DNA of 64,000 nt, from NCBI RefSeq assembly GCF_040207125.1, contig NZ_CP157940.1, positions 1,054,001 to 1,118,000 of the forward strand, read 5' to 3'. This DNA is from Lacrimispora sp. BS-2. Lineage in GTDB: Bacteria > Bacillota > Clostridia > Lachnospirales > Lachnospiraceae. The position numbers were made by a program, and so were the translations under genes. Below the pieces are notes generated by a model, which searched no databases, was not told the DNA's origin, and saw only the letters and a program-made list of their open reading frames with translations. The first letter of the stretch is position 1. Each line of letters begins with the position of its first letter. Shown one piece after another: positions 27,881-36,164 of the stretch.

Positions 27881-27909
27881 AGTATAGCACCTAAAGAATC
27901 TGCTGTCAA
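27881..27909 (-). promoter_or_regulatory. suf operon promoter
   Basis: On the minus strand TTGACA, 17 bases, TATACT, about 60 bases before the MarR ATG. The spacer contains the half-site ATTCTTTAGG, matching the operator arm next to it. Confidence 0.8.
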
Positions 27910-27913
27910 TATA

Positions 27914-27928
27914 CTTTAGCTACTAAAG
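27914..27928 (-). promoter_or_regulatory. Palindromic operator at the suf promoter
   Basis: CTTTAG-TAG-CTAAAG (minus strand), directly upstream of the -35 box, with a further half-site in the promoter spacer at 27890-27896. It fits a dimeric MarR protein that represses its own operon. Confidence 0.65.
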
Positions 27929-28198
27929 AATATTGGCGGATTCTTATCTGATGGGCGAGGGGATGTGCATCTCTTTATTGTTCTTTGTTAAACCAAATAG
28001 TTACAATGCCTTGGCTGCAGCTTCGATTATATAATCATAATACAAAGTGATGAAGCTACACGGAAATGATTATATGCGGATTTAAAAATGTGTAATCTTG
28101 TGGAAAATGTATTTTAAGAGATAATAAGTTTTATATAAATGAAAAATATGCATAAATAAATAGTGTAAAAATATATAAAATGCACAAAATATTTAAAA
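27929..28198. other. AT-rich intergenic region between suf and ula
   Basis: About 270 bases between divergent promoters. It is very AT-rich, especially 28075-28198, with no gene, no ribosome site before a sensible frame and no clear hairpin. Confidence 0.6.
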
Positions 28199-28312
28199 CG
28201 AACATATAATACATAAACGGTCATTTAACGCTCTTGAAAAACTTGTAATGTAATGATATTATCTAGTTGTAAAGAGAAAATGAACATAATCGATCATAAA
28301 ACGATCATAAAA
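28199..28312 (+). promoter_or_regulatory. ula promoter with four related operator half-sites
   Basis: Promoter TTGAAA (28234-28239), 17 bases, TATTAT (28257-28262). Two perfect tandem repeats CGATCATAAAA lie at 28291-28301 and 28302-28312, downstream of the start; related CGAACATATAA (28199) and CGGTCATTTAA (28218) lie upstream. The spacing fits repression, perhaps with looping, by the DeoR-type regulator of the operon. Confidence 0.65.
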
Positions 28313-28331
28313 AGCAAGGGAGGATGTTTGG

Positions 28332-29435
28332 ATGAGCAAAGTGGAAGAAATCACAAGGGAAAGCTGGATCATGAGTACGTTTCCTGAATGGGGAACCTGG
28401 CTGAATGAAGAGATTGAAAATGAGACAGTGGAACCTGGAACAGTGGCTATGTGGTGGCTGGGCTGTACAGGTATGTGGTTTAAGACACCGGGCGGCTGCA
28501 ATATTACTGTGGATTTGTGGTGCGGCAACGGAAAGCGTACTCATGGTAACGGAAAAATGGCTGTGGGCCATCAGATGGCAAATATGTGCGGCGGAAGAAA
28601 GATGCAGCCTAATTTAAGGGCAGTTCCTTTTGTACTCGATCCGTTTGCCGTTAAACATGTAGACGCGGTTCTGGCAACCCATTACCACCAGGATCATATG
28701 AGTGCGGAATATGCAGCCCATGTGATCCAAAGCAACATAACAACAGTGGATGAGAATGGAAAAGAAATACCGGTTCCTTTTATCGGTCCTAAGAAATCCG
28801 TTGAGCTGTGGCAGAAATGGGGTGTTCCGGCAGACCGCTGCATTACGGTAGTGCCCGGAGACAGCATCAGGATAAAGGACATTGAAATTGTGGCACTGGA
28901 TTCCTTTGACAGGACCTGTCTTGTAACAACGGATTCCACCGGCCCGGACCGGGAGGAGCTGACAGGAACGTGTCCTATGGATATGGATGAAAAGGCGGTA
29001 AATTATCTGATCAAAACTCCTGGCGGAAATATTTACCACAGCGGCGATTCCCATTACTCCATTTATTTTGCAAAGCATGGAAAGGATCATGACATTGATG
29101 TGGCTTTTGGTTCTTATGGAGAAAATCCGGTGGGAATGGCTGATAAGATGACTTCCTGCGATATCCTCCGCATGGCTGAGGCCTTAAGATGTAAGGTGGT
29201 AATCCCTATTCATTATGATGTTTGGACCAATTTCATGGCGGATGTGAATGAAATCAGGGTACTATATCATATGAAGAAGGATCGGCTGGATTATAAGTTT
29301 CATCCGTTTTTCTGGGAAGTAGGCGGAAAATACGTTTATCCCAGAGATAAGGACAAGCTGGCTTATCACCATGAAAGAGGCTTTGAGGATTGCTTTGAAG
29401 CACCTCAGAATATTCCGTTCCGTTCACTTTTGTAA
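28332..29435 (+). CDS. ulaG: L-ascorbate-6-phosphate lactonase UlaG
   Basis: Metallo-beta-lactamase-fold enzyme that opens the lactone ring of ascorbate 6-phosphate, the first step after PTS uptake. The 367-residue protein has the metal motif [10 protein letters not shown] (H-x-H-x-D-H), later metal ligands in YHSGDSHYS and VIPIHYDVW, and the start [20 protein letters not shown] typical of UlaG. GGGAGG precedes the ATG. It is first in the operon, directly after the operator repeats. Confidence 0.95.
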   Translation: MSKVEEITRESWIMSTFPEWGTWLNEEIENETVEPGTVAMWWLGCTGMWFKTPGGCNITVDLWCGNGKRTHGNGKMAVGHQMANMCGGRKMQPNLRAVPFVLDPFAVKHVDAVLATHYHQDHMSAEYAAHVIQSNITTVDENGKEIPVPFIGPKKSVELWQKWGVPADRCITVVPGDSIRIKDIEIVALDSFDRTCLVTTDSTGPDREELTGTCPMDMDEKAVNYLIKTPGGNIYHSGDSHYSIYFAKHGKDHDIDVAFGSYGENPVGMADKMTSCDILRMAEALRCKVVIPIHYDVWTNFMADVNEIRVLYHMKKDRLDYKFHPFFWEVGGKYVYPRDKDKLAYHHERGFEDCFEAPQNIPFRSLL

Positions 29436-29454
29436 TCAGGAAAAAGGAGAAAAC

Positions 29455-29910
29455 ATGCTGAGAGATTTTGTGGAGAAGAAACATTATAAATTTGCCAGAG
29501 AAGCAAAGGATTGGGAGGATGCGGTCCGGATGAGCTGTGAATGCCTGGAGGAGGATGGGACGGTAGAAGGAAATTATAAGGAAGAAATCATTGCCTGTAT
29601 TAAAAAATACGGCCCTTATATCATTATTTTACCGGACATAGCCATGCCACATTCCCAGGAGGGAGCAGAAGGCGTACACAAGACCAGTATCGCCTTTATG
29701 AAACTGGATAAGCCGGTCAGCTTTGATGCGGATGACCCGGAAAAGGATGCACAGCTTTTCTTTACGCTGGCCTCCTGCAATCCGGATCAGCATCTGGATA
29801 ATATGACCCGGTTATCGGAGCTGCTTAGCAATGAGGAAGTACTTGCTGAACTGAAAAAAGCCAAAAATTCAGAGGATTTGCTGCGGATTCAGGAACGATA
29901 TTTGGATTAA
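29455..29910 (+). CDS. ulaC: PTS ascorbate-type IIA component (UlaC)
   Basis: Cytoplasmic phosphocarrier of the ascorbate PTS: accepts phosphate from HPr and gives it to IIB. The 151-residue protein is of the mannitol/fructose IIA fold; the active histidine is His66 in DIAMPHSQ. I start at MLRDFVEKKH behind AAAAAGGAG; an earlier in-frame ATG lies inside ulaG. It stands between ulaG and the IIC gene. Confidence 0.93.
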   Translation: MLRDFVEKKHYKFAREAKDWEDAVRMSCECLEEDGTVEGNYKEEIIACIKKYGPYIIILPDIAMPHSQEGAEGVHKTSIAFMKLDKPVSFDADDPEKDAQLFFTLASCNPDQHLDNMTRLSELLSNEEVLAELKKAKNSEDLLRIQERYLD

Positions 29911-29928
29911 GAAAAAGGGGAGAATACA

Positions 29929-31419
29929 ATGGATATTTTAATGAAGGTATGGACTTTTTTTGCCACAAACGTATTACAGCAGCCGGCGTTTATGATTGGT
30001 CTGATCGTTATGATTGGCTACATCTTACTGAGAAAACCGTGGTATGATATACTTGCAGGAACTTTAAAAGCGATCGTGGGCTATCTGATCTTAATGGTTG
30101 GTTCCGGCGGACTGGTCAACAATTTCCGGCCGGTATTGGTAGGCTTAAAGGACAGGTTCCAGATGGATGCCATGGTAATTGACCCTTATTTTGGCCAGAA
30201 TGCTGTAACAGCAGGCGTAGGGGAAGTGTTTGGAAAAGGCTTTGGCGATGCGATGATCCTGTTGTTCATTGCATTTATCGTCAACATTCTTCTTGTCCGT
30301 TTTTCAAAATACACCAAGCTTCGGGCGCTGTTTACCACCGGTAATGTTCAGGTCCAGCAGGCTGCCACAGCATACTGGCTGATCATGTTTGCCTGTCCAT
30401 TCCTGTTAAATGCAAGAGTTGCCATGCTTGTGGTAATGGCTCTTCTTTTAGGAGCTTACTGGGCAGTAGGTTCTAACCTGACAATCAAGCCATGCCAGGA
30501 GGTTACGGATGGAGCCGGTTTTTGTCTGGCCCATCAGCAGATGTTCGGCGTTGCAATCAGCTACTATCTTGCAGGCAGGCTGTTTGGAAAAGAAAACAAG
30601 AAAAACAGTGGGAAAGAAATTAAAAAGATTGAAGATATTGAACTGCCTGGCTTTATGTCCATTTTTAACGACAATATGGTATGTACTTCCATCTTAATGG
30701 TTATCTTTTTCGGAGCGATCCTCTGTATCCTTGGCAGGGATTACCTGATTGAAGGACAGTTTATGAAAGAGGGAGCCAGCATGTTTTTCTATGTCCTTCA
30801 AACCTGCTTATATTTTGCAGTGTACCTGGCAATTCTGCAATTAGGTGTACGTACCTTTGTGGCGGAGCTGACAGCTTCTTTCCAGGGAATTGCAGACAGA
30901 ATTCTTCCTGGCTCTGTCCCGGGAGTGGACTGTGCCGTAATCTTTGGTTTTGGTGCGGCCAATGCCGTGACTCTGGGATTCTTAGCTGGTTTTGCCGGAC
31001 AGATTCTGGCCATTGTGGCCCTGATTCTGTTAAAGAGTCCGGTGCTCGTAATATGCGGATTCGTTCCTGTATTCTTTGATAATGCTACCATCGGTGTTTT
31101 TGCAAATGAAAAGGGCGGATTTAAAGCTGCTCTGATCCTTCCCTTCGTATCCGGCTTATGCCAGGTATTCGGTTCTGCCTTAATTGCAGGCTGGGTAGGC
31201 ATGGCAGCCTATGGCGGATACCTGGGAATGTGGGACTGGGCGGTCATATGGCCGGTATTTACCGTTATCATGAAATATTTAAGCTACATTGGTATTGGAA
31301 TTGTACTGGTTGCACTGCTTGCTATTCCGCAGATCCAGTACTGGAAAGATAAAAAGGGTTATTTCCTTATGACAGAGGATTATGAAGCGTATAAAGAATT
31401 AAAGGCAGACAAGGAATAA
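29929..31419 (+). CDS. ulaA: PTS ascorbate-specific IIC component (UlaA)
   Basis: Membrane channel of the ascorbate PTS. The 496-residue protein has 10-11 membrane segments and opens FFATNVLQQPAFMIGLIVMI, a UlaA/SgaT signature. Also typical are GYLILMVGSGGLVNNFRPVL, which holds a substrate-contacting stretch, and FFDNATIGVFANEKGGFKAA. AAAAAGGGG precedes the ATG. IIA lies just upstream and IIB downstream as separate genes, as in ulaABC of enterobacteria. Confidence 0.95.
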   Translation: MDILMKVWTFFATNVLQQPAFMIGLIVMIGYILLRKPWYDILAGTLKAIVGYLILMVGSGGLVNNFRPVLVGLKDRFQMDAMVIDPYFGQNAVTAGVGEVFGKGFGDAMILLFIAFIVNILLVRFSKYTKLRALFTTGNVQVQQAATAYWLIMFACPFLLNARVAMLVVMALLLGAYWAVGSNLTIKPCQEVTDGAGFCLAHQQMFGVAISYYLAGRLFGKENKKNSGKEIKKIEDIELPGFMSIFNDNMVCTSILMVIFFGAILCILGRDYLIEGQFMKEGASMFFYVLQTCLYFAVYLAILQLGVRTFVAELTASFQGIADRILPGSVPGVDCAVIFGFGAANAVTLGFLAGFAGQILAIVALILLKSPVLVICGFVPVFFDNATIGVFANEKGGFKAALILPFVSGLCQVFGSALIAGWVGMAAYGGYLGMWDWAVIWPVFTVIMKYLSYIGIGIVLVALLAIPQIQYWKDKKGYFLMTEDYEAYKELKADKE

Positions 31420-31443
31420 ATGTGATTAAGGAGGGTTATGGTC

Positions 31444-31755
31444 ATGGCTGGTAAAAATTTAAGCTTTTTGGTATGTTGCGCAAATGGGGCAGGCTCAAGC
31501 CTGATGGCACAGATGACTTTGGAGAAGGTGCTGAAGAAATTTAATATCAAACCGTCAAAGGTTCATCATTGCGCCCTTTCAGAAGGAAAAGGGTCAGCGC
31601 CCCAGTATGATGTGGTGATTTGCGCACAGAACTTTAAGGATATGTTTGCAGATGCCGAGAAAAAAGGCATTAAGGTGGTTGGACTTAAGAATGTGATGTC
31701 TGCTCCTGAGATTGAAACCAAGTTAAAAGAGCAGGGAATCATTCAGGAAGGTTAA
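31444..31755 (+). CDS. ulaB: PTS ascorbate-specific IIB component (UlaB)
   Basis: Passes phosphate to ascorbate during uptake. The 103-residue protein has the IIB phosphocysteine loop FLVCCANGAGSSLMAQ, with Cys12 as the likely phosphorylated residue by alignment. I start at MAGKNLSF, because the AGGAGGG site would lie only three bases before the ATG at 31438 but nine before this one. A strong hairpin follows the gene. Confidence 0.93.
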   Translation: MAGKNLSFLVCCANGAGSSLMAQMTLEKVLKKFNIKPSKVHHCALSEGKGSAPQYDVVICAQNFKDMFADAEKKGIKVVGLKNVMSAPEIETKLKEQGIIQEG

Positions 31756-31767
31756 TAAGTAATTTTC

Positions 31768-31796
31768 GTCTGCCGGATTGTTTTTATCCGGCAGAC
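31768..31796 (+). promoter_or_regulatory. Intercistronic hairpin between ulaB and the DeoR gene
   Basis: Perfect 11-bp stem GTCTGCCGGAT/ATCCGGCAGAC with a T-rich 7-base loop and no U-tract. It probably separates transport from catabolic message by processing or 3' protection. Confidence 0.65.
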
Positions 31797-31858
31797 AGTA
31801 TCTAATAAACTGTGGATCCAGGCAGTGATCAAATATTGATAAAAGTGCAGGTGAGCCG

Positions 31859-32629
31859 ATGAAAAGAGAATATGCCCTTGTGGAGGAAAGAAGAGAGCGT
31901 ATATTAGATATTGTAAGAAACAGTCCCAAAGTGTCCGTGAACAGTTTGGCAGAGCAATGCGGGACTTCTGTCATAACAGCCCGGAGAGATTTACAGTATC
32001 TGGAAGACAGGAAGCTTTTAAAGCGCTGTCATGGCGGTGCCCTTCCCATTGAAAAAGGCCCTGCGGAAGCAAATGAAATATTACTTTACAGACGGCTGAT
32101 TGCCAGCTATGCTGCAACGTTGGTAGAAGATAATGACACGTTGTTTATTAACACCAGCAGTACTGCCCTGCAGATACTGGAATACATCAAGAGCAGGAAC
32201 GTCACAGTCATAACCAACAATGGAAAAGCGATTAGCAGTGAACATGGGTCCGGAGTAAATATCATTCTCACCGGCGGCGAGCTTCGCTATCCCAAAGAAG
32301 CTATGGTGGGGGATCTTGCGGTAAGGAATCTTCAGAACATATATGCCAAAAAGGCATTTATGGGGTGTTCCGGCATTTCCGTTATGTCCGGAATGACCAC
32401 CGAGATCATGAACGAGGTATGCTTAAACGAATTAATGATCGAACACACAAGATCCGAACTGTACATCCTGGCCGACCATACAAAAATAGGAAAGAACAGC
32501 AGCTTTTCAAGCTGCAGCATAGGTAAAGTTCAGCATTTGATTACTGATGAAAAAGCGCCTGAAGAGATTTTAAAAGAATTCAGGAAGGCTGGAGTGCAGA
32601 TCCACCAGGTGAAAAAAGGAGGTTTTTAA
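31859..32629 (+). CDS. DeoR/GlpR-family transcriptional regulator of the ula operon
   Basis: Probable repressor of ascorbate catabolism. The 256-residue protein has an N-terminal winged helix (RERILDIVRNSPKVSVNSLA and ITARRDLQYLEDRKLLKRCH, the DeoR signature ending in HGGA) and a C-terminal sugar-phosphate sensor domain with NTSSTALQIL and ILADHTKIG. E. coli UlaR, of the same family, senses ascorbate 6-phosphate; the same ligand is an inference. It starts behind GTGCAGGTG, a modest site. Its stop codon abuts the ulaE ATG. Confidence 0.9.
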   Translation: MKREYALVEERRERILDIVRNSPKVSVNSLAEQCGTSVITARRDLQYLEDRKLLKRCHGGALPIEKGPAEANEILLYRRLIASYAATLVEDNDTLFINTSSTALQILEYIKSRNVTVITNNGKAISSEHGSGVNIILTGGELRYPKEAMVGDLAVRNLQNIYAKKAFMGCSGISVMSGMTTEIMNEVCLNELMIEHTRSELYILADHTKIGKNSSFSSCSIGKVQHLITDEKAPEEILKEFRKAGVQIHQVKKGGF

Positions 32630-33472
32630 ATGAAAACCTATACCCTTGGGTTGTATGAAAAGTCAATGCCGGCTGAATTAAGCTGGAAAGAAAAGCTGGA
32701 AGCTGCAAAGAACGCCGGTTTTGATTTCCTGGAAATGAGTATAGATGAAACAGAGGAAAAGCTGGGACGTCTTGAAATGACTTCACAGGAACGGCTGGAG
32801 CTGCTGGAATTGACAAAGACCGTTGGCATTCCTATAGGTACCATGTGTTTAAGCGGACACCGGAAGTATCCCCTGGGAAGCCATGACCCGGCAATCAAGG
32901 AAAAAAGCATGGAAATCATGAAAAAGGCCATAGAACTGGCGTCGGATCTGGGAATCCGGATTATCCAGCTGGCCGGGTATGATGTGTACTATGAAGAATC
33001 CGATGATGAAACCAGGCAGTATTTTATCGACAACTTAAAAAAGGCTGCTGAAATGGCCGCATCAGCCGGTGTGGTACTTGGATTTGAAACCATGGAGACC
33101 GGATTCATGAATACGGTGGAAAAAGCCATGGAATACGTGAAGCAGGTTTCTTCTGTCTACTTAAATGTTTATCCCGATATAGGGAACATAACAAACGCTG
33201 CGTTCACCTATGGAACCGATGTATTAGAGGATTTAAAGCTTGGAAGCGGGCGGTTGGCTGCTATGCATTTAAAAGAGACGAAACCAGGCATATTCCGTGA
33301 GGTTCCTTATGGAGAGGGCCATGTGGACTTTAAAAAGGCCATTGAGACAGCCTGGAAGCTTGGAGTAAGGAAATATGTGGCGGAATTCTGGTATACTGGG
33401 AACCCCTCCTGGAAAGAAGATCTGGTTACGGCAAATCTTAAAATGTCGGAAATATTGAGGGAACAGGAATGA
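32630..33472 (+). CDS. ulaE: L-ribulose-5-phosphate (L-xylulose-5-P) 3-epimerase UlaE
   Basis: Converts L-xylulose 5-phosphate to L-ribulose 5-phosphate. The 280-residue TIM-barrel protein of the xylose-isomerase-like superfamily shows the UlaE/SgaU pattern: YTLGLYEKSMPAELSWKEKL, CLSGHRKYPLGSHD, IIQLAGYDVYYE, GFETMETGFMNT and the metal residues in NVYPDIGN and HLKETKPG. AAAAAGGAGG lies within the end of the regulator gene. Confidence 0.95.
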   Translation: MKTYTLGLYEKSMPAELSWKEKLEAAKNAGFDFLEMSIDETEEKLGRLEMTSQERLELLELTKTVGIPIGTMCLSGHRKYPLGSHDPAIKEKSMEIMKKAIELASDLGIRIIQLAGYDVYYEESDDETRQYFIDNLKKAAEMAASAGVVLGFETMETGFMNTVEKAMEYVKQVSSVYLNVYPDIGNITNAAFTYGTDVLEDLKLGSGRLAAMHLKETKPGIFREVPYGEGHVDFKKAIETAWKLGVRKYVAEFWYTGNPSWKEDLVTANLKMSEILREQE

Positions 33473-33487
33473 AAGGGGTAAAACATA

Positions 33488-34537
33488 ATGAAGATTGAAA
33501 AAAAGGTGATGGGGAATCTGACGAAGTGCTATTCCATAGCCCCGCTTCGTTACAAGGGAACCGATCACATCCTGGTTGCGGCGGAAAAAGTCGACCGCTG
33601 CCTGCTATTTGACACAGAAGGCAATTTAGAAGACACCATTTGGACAGAGCCTGGCGGCGTGATGACCATGGTTCAGGTTCCCGGTTCTGACGGACAATTT
33701 CTGGCAACTCAAAAATTCTATTCTCCCAATGATTCCAAAGAAGCAAAAATTGTCATAGTGACTCCTGATGAAGAGAAGGGCTGGGAGGTACGGACTTTGG
33801 TGGAGCTGCCCTTTGTCCACAGGTTTCATATTGTGGAACGGAACGGTACCAACTATTTGATTGCATGTACCTTAAAATCAGGCCATGAGTTTAAAGATGA
33901 CTGGTCTTCCCCGGGAAAGGTATACGGGGCGGTTCTGCCTGAGGATTTAAGCGTATTTAACGAAGAGAATCAGATCCAGCTGAAAGTGATTAAGGATGAT
34001 ATGCTGAAAAACCATGGCTATTATAAGGTGGACGACGGTGGTCTCCAGGCCAGTATCATATCCTGTGACAGCGGTGTATACCAATTTATCCCGCCGGAAA
34101 ACCCAGCCGGAGAGTGGGAGATTTGCCGGCTGATAAAAGAGGCGGCCAGTGATGCGGTGCTGGTGGATTTTGATGAGGATGGAGAAAAGGAATTAGCCAT
34201 TATTTCCCCATTTCACGGAGATAAAATCAGTATTTGGAAAAAAACAGACGGGGAATACAAAGAGGTCTATGTGAATGATAAGACGGCTGAGTTCAACCAT
34301 GCCATTTTCGGTGGAATGCTTTGCGGCAGACCGGCCCTGGTAATCGGGCACCGGAAGGGAGAACGCAATCTTTTAGCCTTTACCTATAATCCGGAACAGG
34401 GTTCTTATGAGGTACAGATCATTGACCGGGATTGCGGTCCTGCTAACGTATACAAGTATACAAAAGATGGGAAGGACATCATCATATCCACCAACCATGG
34501 GATTGATGAAATTGCCATGTATACACTTATGCCATGA
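33488..34537 (+). CDS. Cytoplasmic beta-propeller-like protein of unknown function in the ula operon
   Basis: A 349-residue protein I do not recognise. It has no signal peptide or membrane segment. Repeated beta-strand pairs (DHILVAAEKVDRCLLFDTEG, QASIISCDSGVYQF, KELAIISPFHGDKISIW, DIIISTNHGIDEIAMY) and one FG-GAP-like acidic loop, DFDEDGEKEL, suggest a beta-propeller. It lies between ulaE and ulaF with tight spacing (15 bases after ulaE; ribosome site GAAAGGGG), so a role in ascorbate or sugar-acid use is likely. It could sense or alter the sugar (lactonase or mutarotase-like), but no catalytic motif is evident. Confidence 0.75.
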   Translation: MKIEKKVMGNLTKCYSIAPLRYKGTDHILVAAEKVDRCLLFDTEGNLEDTIWTEPGGVMTMVQVPGSDGQFLATQKFYSPNDSKEAKIVIVTPDEEKGWEVRTLVELPFVHRFHIVERNGTNYLIACTLKSGHEFKDDWSSPGKVYGAVLPEDLSVFNEENQIQLKVIKDDMLKNHGYYKVDDGGLQASIISCDSGVYQFIPPENPAGEWEICRLIKEAASDAVLVDFDEDGEKELAIISPFHGDKISIWKKTDGEYKEVYVNDKTAEFNHAIFGGMLCGRPALVIGHRKGERNLLAFTYNPEQGSYEVQIIDRDCGPANVYKYTKDGKDIIISTNHGIDEIAMYTLMP

Positions 34538-34585
34538 GTGCAAGTGAGCTTATGAGCTTGCTCTTATAGCCAGCGACGAATGTTG

Positions 34586-34609
34586 ATCATGTGCTTTTTT
34601 GCACATGAT
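34586..34609 (+). promoter_or_regulatory. Hairpin before ulaF
   Basis: Perfect 9-bp stem ATCATGTGC/GCACATGAT with a T6 loop, ending five bases before the ulaF ribosome site AGGAGG. It may modulate ulaF translation or mark a processing point. Confidence 0.55.
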
Positions 34610-34626
34610 ACCATAGGAGGTAAAAC

Positions 34627-35322
34627 ATGTTAGAAGCCTTAAAGCAGCTTGTTTACGAAGCCAATATGGAACTTCCCAGGTACGGGCTTGTCACCTTTAC
34701 CTGGGGCAATGTCAGCGCCATTGACCGTGAAAAGGGCATGTTTGTCATTAAACCCAGCGGCGTGGATTATAGCGAGCTTAAGCCGGAAGATATGGTGGTT
34801 ATGGATATGGAAGGCAGAAAGGTGGAAGGAAGGTATAACCCTTCTTCTGATACCCCTACCCATCTGGAACTTTATAAGGCATTCCCAAAGATCGGCGGCA
34901 TCGTGCACACCCATTCTTCCTGGGCAACCAGCTGGGCCCAGTCCGGACGGGGGATTCCCTGCTATGGAACTACCCATGCGGATTACATGTACGGAGAAAT
35001 TCCCTGCCTGCGCTGCCTGACAAAGGAAGAGATTGAAGAAGGGTATGAGAAAAATACAGGACTTCTGATCGCGGACTATTTTAAGGAGAAAGAATATATG
35101 GCGGTACCAGCCTGCCTTTGCAAAAATCATGGTCCTTTTACCTGGGGAAAAGATGCTAAGGAGGCCGTGTATAACGCAGTGGTTCTGGAAGAGGTAGCCA
35201 AGATGGCTCTCCGGTGTGAACAGATCAATACGGAGGTTGCTCCTGCACCTAAAGAGCTGCAGGATAAGCATTATTTAAGAAAGCATGGAGCCAATGCTTA
35301 TTATGGTCAAAAAAATGGATAG
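34627..35322 (+). CDS. ulaF: L-ribulose-5-phosphate 4-epimerase (UlaF/AraD type)
   Basis: Converts L-ribulose 5-phosphate to D-xylulose 5-phosphate, the exit to the pentose phosphate pathway. The 231-residue class II aldolase-fold protein has [11 protein letters not shown], the phosphate loop [10 protein letters not shown], zinc histidines in [10 protein letters not shown] and the third in KNHGPFTWG. It cannot be told from AraD by sequence alone; the ula context decides the name. Confidence 0.93.
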   Translation: MLEALKQLVYEANMELPRYGLVTFTWGNVSAIDREKGMFVIKPSGVDYSELKPEDMVVMDMEGRKVEGRYNPSSDTPTHLELYKAFPKIGGIVHTHSSWATSWAQSGRGIPCYGTTHADYMYGEIPCLRCLTKEEIEEGYEKNTGLLIADYFKEKEYMAVPACLCKNHGPFTWGKDAKEAVYNAVVLEEVAKMALRCEQINTEVAPAPKELQDKHYLRKHGANAYYGQKNG

Positions 35323-35360
35323 CATGGTGAGCGTTCTGAAAATTCTAGGAGGAATGAGAA

Positions 35361-36014
35361 ATGAGATTTTTTTTAGACACAGCAAATGTTGAAGAGATCA
35401 GGAAGGCCAATGACATGGGAGTGATCTGCGGAGTGACCACCAATCCTTCCCTGATTGCAAAAGAAGGAAGGGATTTTAATGAAGTGATCAAAGAGATCAC
35501 CGGGATTGTGGACGGGCCCATCAGCGGTGAAGTAAAAGCAACCACCACCGATGCAGAAAGCATGATAAAGGAAGGCAGGGAGATTGCTGCCATTCATCCC
35601 AACATGGTGGTTAAGATACCAATGACTGTGGAAGGGCTGAAAGCCACAAAGGTGCTGTCTTCTGAGGGGATTAAGACAAATGTAACTCTTGTATTTTCAG
35701 CCGCCCAGGCTCTTTTGGCAGCCAGGGCAGGAGCTTCTTATGTTTCTCCGTTTTTAGGGCGTCTTGATGATATTTCCATGCCGGGAATTCATTTGATCGA
35801 AGAAATTATGGATATCTTTCAGATGCACGATATTAAGGCTCAGATTATTGCAGCCAGTGTGCGCAATCCCATTCATGTCACTGACTGCGCAAAAGCAGGG
35901 GCAGACATTGCAACGGTTCCTTACAGCGTCATCCTACAGATGACAAAACACCCTTTAACAGACCAGGGGATTGAAAAATTCCAGGAGGATTACCGTAAGG
36001 TATTTGGGGAGTAA
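35361..36014 (+). CDS. Transaldolase-like / fructose-6-phosphate aldolase family protein
   Basis: A 217-residue TalC/Fsa-type aldolase. It opens [18 protein letters not shown]; the Schiff-base lysine is Lys85 in NMVVKIPMT, and [10 protein letters not shown] is a family motif. Proteins this short act either as transaldolase or as F6P aldolase; the residue that separates them (Tyr versus Phe near the lysine partner) I cannot place safely. As the last gene of the ula operon it would process the pentose phosphates formed. AGGAGGAATG precedes the ATG, 38 bases after ulaF. Confidence 0.92.
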   Translation: MRFFLDTANVEEIRKANDMGVICGVTTNPSLIAKEGRDFNEVIKEITGIVDGPISGEVKATTTDAESMIKEGREIAAIHPNMVVKIPMTVEGLKATKVLSSEGIKTNVTLVFSAAQALLAARAGASYVSPFLGRLDDISMPGIHLIEEIMDIFQMHDIKAQIIAASVRNPIHVTDCAKAGADIATVPYSVILQMTKHPLTDQGIEKFQEDYRKVFGE

Positions 36015-36087
36015 AAGCATCAGGGATGTTAAGAATTGATGGGGCTTATGAGATGAATTAGTCTTTTTAATATGGTGTTATTATGTA

Positions 36088-36128
36088 AAAGCCTGCCTTC
36101 CTGGACGGAAAGGTGGGCTTGTATTTTA
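36088..36128. terminator. Terminator between ula operon and sigG
   Basis: AAGCCTGCCTT pairs with AAGGTGGGCTT (two G-T pairs), followed by GTATTTT. The genes on both sides converge on it. Confidence 0.75.
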
Positions 36129-36164
36129 TAAGAAAGTCCGTTTCGCCTGATGGCTTGCCGGTGT

